From: DASQFU01 sp035632955
GTDB taxonomy: Bacteria > Eisenbacteria > RBG-16-71-46
Assembly: GCA_035632955.1 (NCBI GenBank)
Contig: DASQFU010000003.1
Span: 1-6,747, forward strand
DNA length: 6,747 nt
Direction of reading: 5' to 3'
Below, in pieces: positions 5,687 to 6,747 of this stretch. Below the pieces are notes generated by a model that saw only the letters and a program-made list of their open reading frames with translations, ran no database searches and was not told the origin of the DNA. The translations under genes were made by a program, and so were the position numbers. Within the stretch, counting starts at the first letter, position 1; every line of letters begins with the position of its first letter.

Positions 5687-6747
5687 AGTTTTTCCGGGAA
5701 GACCCAGGTTCCGACCGCGGTCGGAAAGGCGACAATCGCCGCGTGCCCGGTAAAACGCCTACGCCGCGCCGGCCTTCGTCTCCCAATCCGCCTGCGCGTC
5801 CGTTCCGGACGCTCGCGTTCTGGGTGCTGGTCGCTCTGCTGTTACTCGTCGCGTACAACATGTATCACGGCAACTTCCTCGCGACGCAGCGCGCCGAGAT
5901 CTCCTACACGCGCTTCATCCAGGAAGTCGAGCGCGGCAACATGCTGAACGTCCAAGTGATGGACAACACCGTCACCGGTGAGCTGCGCGGCCCGGCGACG
6001 TTCCGGCCGCCCGGTTCCAATCACGACGTGGTCTTCAAGGCGTTCAAGACGAACATCCTCGGCGATGGCGCAGATCTTCCGGATCGCGTCTGGAAGACGA
6101 ACCCGGGGATCGAGATCGACGTTCAGAAGGTCGGGTTCAACTGGCTCTCGTTCCTGTTCTCGGCGCTCCCGTTCCTGTTGCTGCTGCCGCTGTGGATGAT
6201 CTTGATTCGTCAGATGCAGTCGGGTGGCAGTGCCGCGCTCAAGTTCGGCAAGACCAAAGCCAAGGTCCTGATCGAAGCGACGCCGAAAGTGACGTTCAAG
6301 GACGTTGCCGGCTGCGACGAAGCGAAGCAGGAGTTGCAGGAGATCATCGAGTTCCTGAAGGAGCCGCAGAAGTTCCAGCGGCTCGGTGGTCGCATTCCGA
6401 AAGGCGCGTTGCTGCTCGGCCCTCCCGGCTCGGGCAAGACGCTGCTCGCGAAGGCGGTCGCGGGCGAAGCGGGGGTTCCGTTCTTCTCGATGTCGGGTTC
6501 TGATTTCGTGGAAATGTTCGTCGGTGTTGGAGCTAGTCGCGTTCGTGACCTCTTCGAGCAGGGAAAGCGTAACGCGCCATGTATTACTGGTGATTCTGTG
6601 GTGACGCTCAGTGGTGGGAAGCAGATCACCATTCACGAGATGTTCGAGCAACAGATGGTGAACGTGCGCGTGCCGGCGATGAGCGACGACTTTCGTTTTG
6701 AAGATGCCACCGTCATCGGTATCACGAAGAAGCCGAGCTCGGAGCTC
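5683..6747 (+). CDS. ftsH: ATP-dependent zinc metalloprotease FtsH, N-terminal part, interrupted by an intein
   Basis: FtsH is a hexameric AAA+ protease of the cytoplasmic membrane that extracts and degrades misfolded membrane proteins and short-lived regulators. The frame opens at GTG 5683 (GTGA overlap with hpt) and stays open for 355 codons to the window edge. It shows a polar, basic, proline-rich N-terminal tail of about 43 residues (longer than in E. coli FtsH), a membrane segment at about 44-58, a periplasmic domain, and a second membrane segment at about 154-175. Then come V-T-F-K-D-V-A-G (203-210), Walker A G-P-P-G-S-G-K-T (246-253; Ser for the usual Thr), and the pore loop M-F-V-G-V-G (278-283). 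After N-A-P-C (297-300) FtsH proteins continue into Walker B, I-I-F-I-D-E-I-D. Here the sequence turns into an intein from Cys300. Walker B, the SRH, the HExxH zinc site and the C-terminus lie outside the window and are not seen. Confidence 0.95.
   Translation, partial: MKFFREDPGSDRGRKGDNRRVPGKTPTPRRPSSPNPPARPFRTLAFWVLVALLLLVAYNMYHGNFLATQRAEISYTRFIQEVERGNMLNVQVMDNTVTGELRGPATFRPPGSNHDVVFKAFKTNILGDGADLPDRVWKTNPGIEIDVQKVGFNWLSFLFSALPFLLLLPLWMILIRQMQSGGSAALKFGKTKAKVLIEATPKVTFKDVAGCDEAKQELQEIIEFLKEPQKFQRLGGRIPKGALLLGPPGSGKTLLAKAVAGEAGVPFFSMSGSDFVEMFVGVGASRVRDLFEQGKRNAPCITGDSVVTLSGGKQITIHEMFEQQMVNVRVPAMSDDFRFEDATVIGITKKPSSEL
6580..6747 (+). mobile_element. intein inserted in FtsH before Walker B, N-terminal part
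   Basis: From the Cys codon at 6580 the in-frame protein reads C-I-T-G-D-S-V-V-T-L, followed by S-G-G-K-Q-I-T-I-H-E-M-F. This is the splicing block A (N1) pattern of Hint/intein domains: Cys1 nucleophile, G-D-S/T, a hydrophobic strand, a short turn, and an I-x-E-hydrophobic helix. The following V-x-V-P-A-M-S-D-D...A-T-V-I-G-I-T-K-K-P-S-S-E-L fits the next strands, which lead to block B (T-x-x-H) just past the edge. 56 intein residues are visible. The site is N-A-P before Cys, where FtsH has a natural Cys that can act as the +1 splicing nucleophile, so the host protein would be restored exactly. By hand count the segment is about 54% GC. Whether it carries a homing endonuclease or is a mini- or split intein cannot be told here. 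Confidence 0.9.

Noticed and set aside
6580..6747. Frameshift or simple deletion in ftsH instead of an intein
   Set aside because: The frame is maintained, the departure falls exactly at a Cys before Walker B, and the new sequence matches the intein block A pattern instead of shifted FtsH. An assembly chimera remains formally possible.

Overview
This window looks like chromosomal DNA from a high-GC Gram-negative bacterium. Gram-negative character is suggested by a secreted, OmpA-type outer-membrane protein with thrombospondin type-3 (TSP3) calcium-binding repeats. The mix of this OmpA/TSP3 protein, folP-cdaA, and tRNA-tilS-hpt-ftsH is compatible with Deltaproteobacteria-like lineages, Eisenbacteria, Gemmatimonadota or other FCB-type phyla. 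I cannot place it more exactly without a search.

Layout. On the minus strand, 1-1044 is the N-terminal part of an outer-membrane protein: signal peptide, beta-barrel, five 30-residue TSP3 repeats. It is cut by the left edge. A 214-bp divergent intergenic region with one strong hairpin separates it from a plus-strand cluster. That cluster is a DinB-like putative metal-dependent protein (1259-1732), dihydropteroate synthase folP (1741-2598) and the diadenylate cyclase cdaA (2670-3485). A sigma70-like promoter at 3543-3571 then precedes a CAU-anticodon tRNA gene (3612-3687). The tRNA runs directly into tilS (lysidine synthetase, to 5121), which overlaps hpt (hypoxanthine phosphoribosyltransferase, 5114-5686), which overlaps ftsH (GTG start at 5683, running off the right edge).

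The main discovery is in ftsH. The protein follows the FtsH family through the Walker A motif and pore loop up to the residues N-A-P-C just before Walker B. There the expected continuation C-I-I-F-I-D-E-I-D is replaced in frame by C-I-T-G-D-S-V-V-T-L, the N-terminal splicing block of an intein. At least 56 residues of intein (6580-6747) are visible, and the rest lies beyond the window. FtsH is therefore probably made as a precursor that must splice before it has a Walker B motif. A patch of A/T-ending codons spans the insertion site, which could be a trace of transfer with co-conversion of flanking host sequence.

How the genes fit together. tilS-hpt-ftsH is a classic conserved bacterial cluster joining tRNA-Ile decoding, purine salvage and membrane proteolysis. 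Here the three genes are translationally coupled by overlaps of 8 and 4 bp and are probably co-transcribed with the tRNA. folP and cdaA, in my recollection often found downstream of ftsH, lie upstream of the tRNA instead. The remaining oddities are the tilS start codon, which has no canonical candidate outside the tRNA, and a Gly replacing a conserved acidic residue in the PRPP motif of Hpt.
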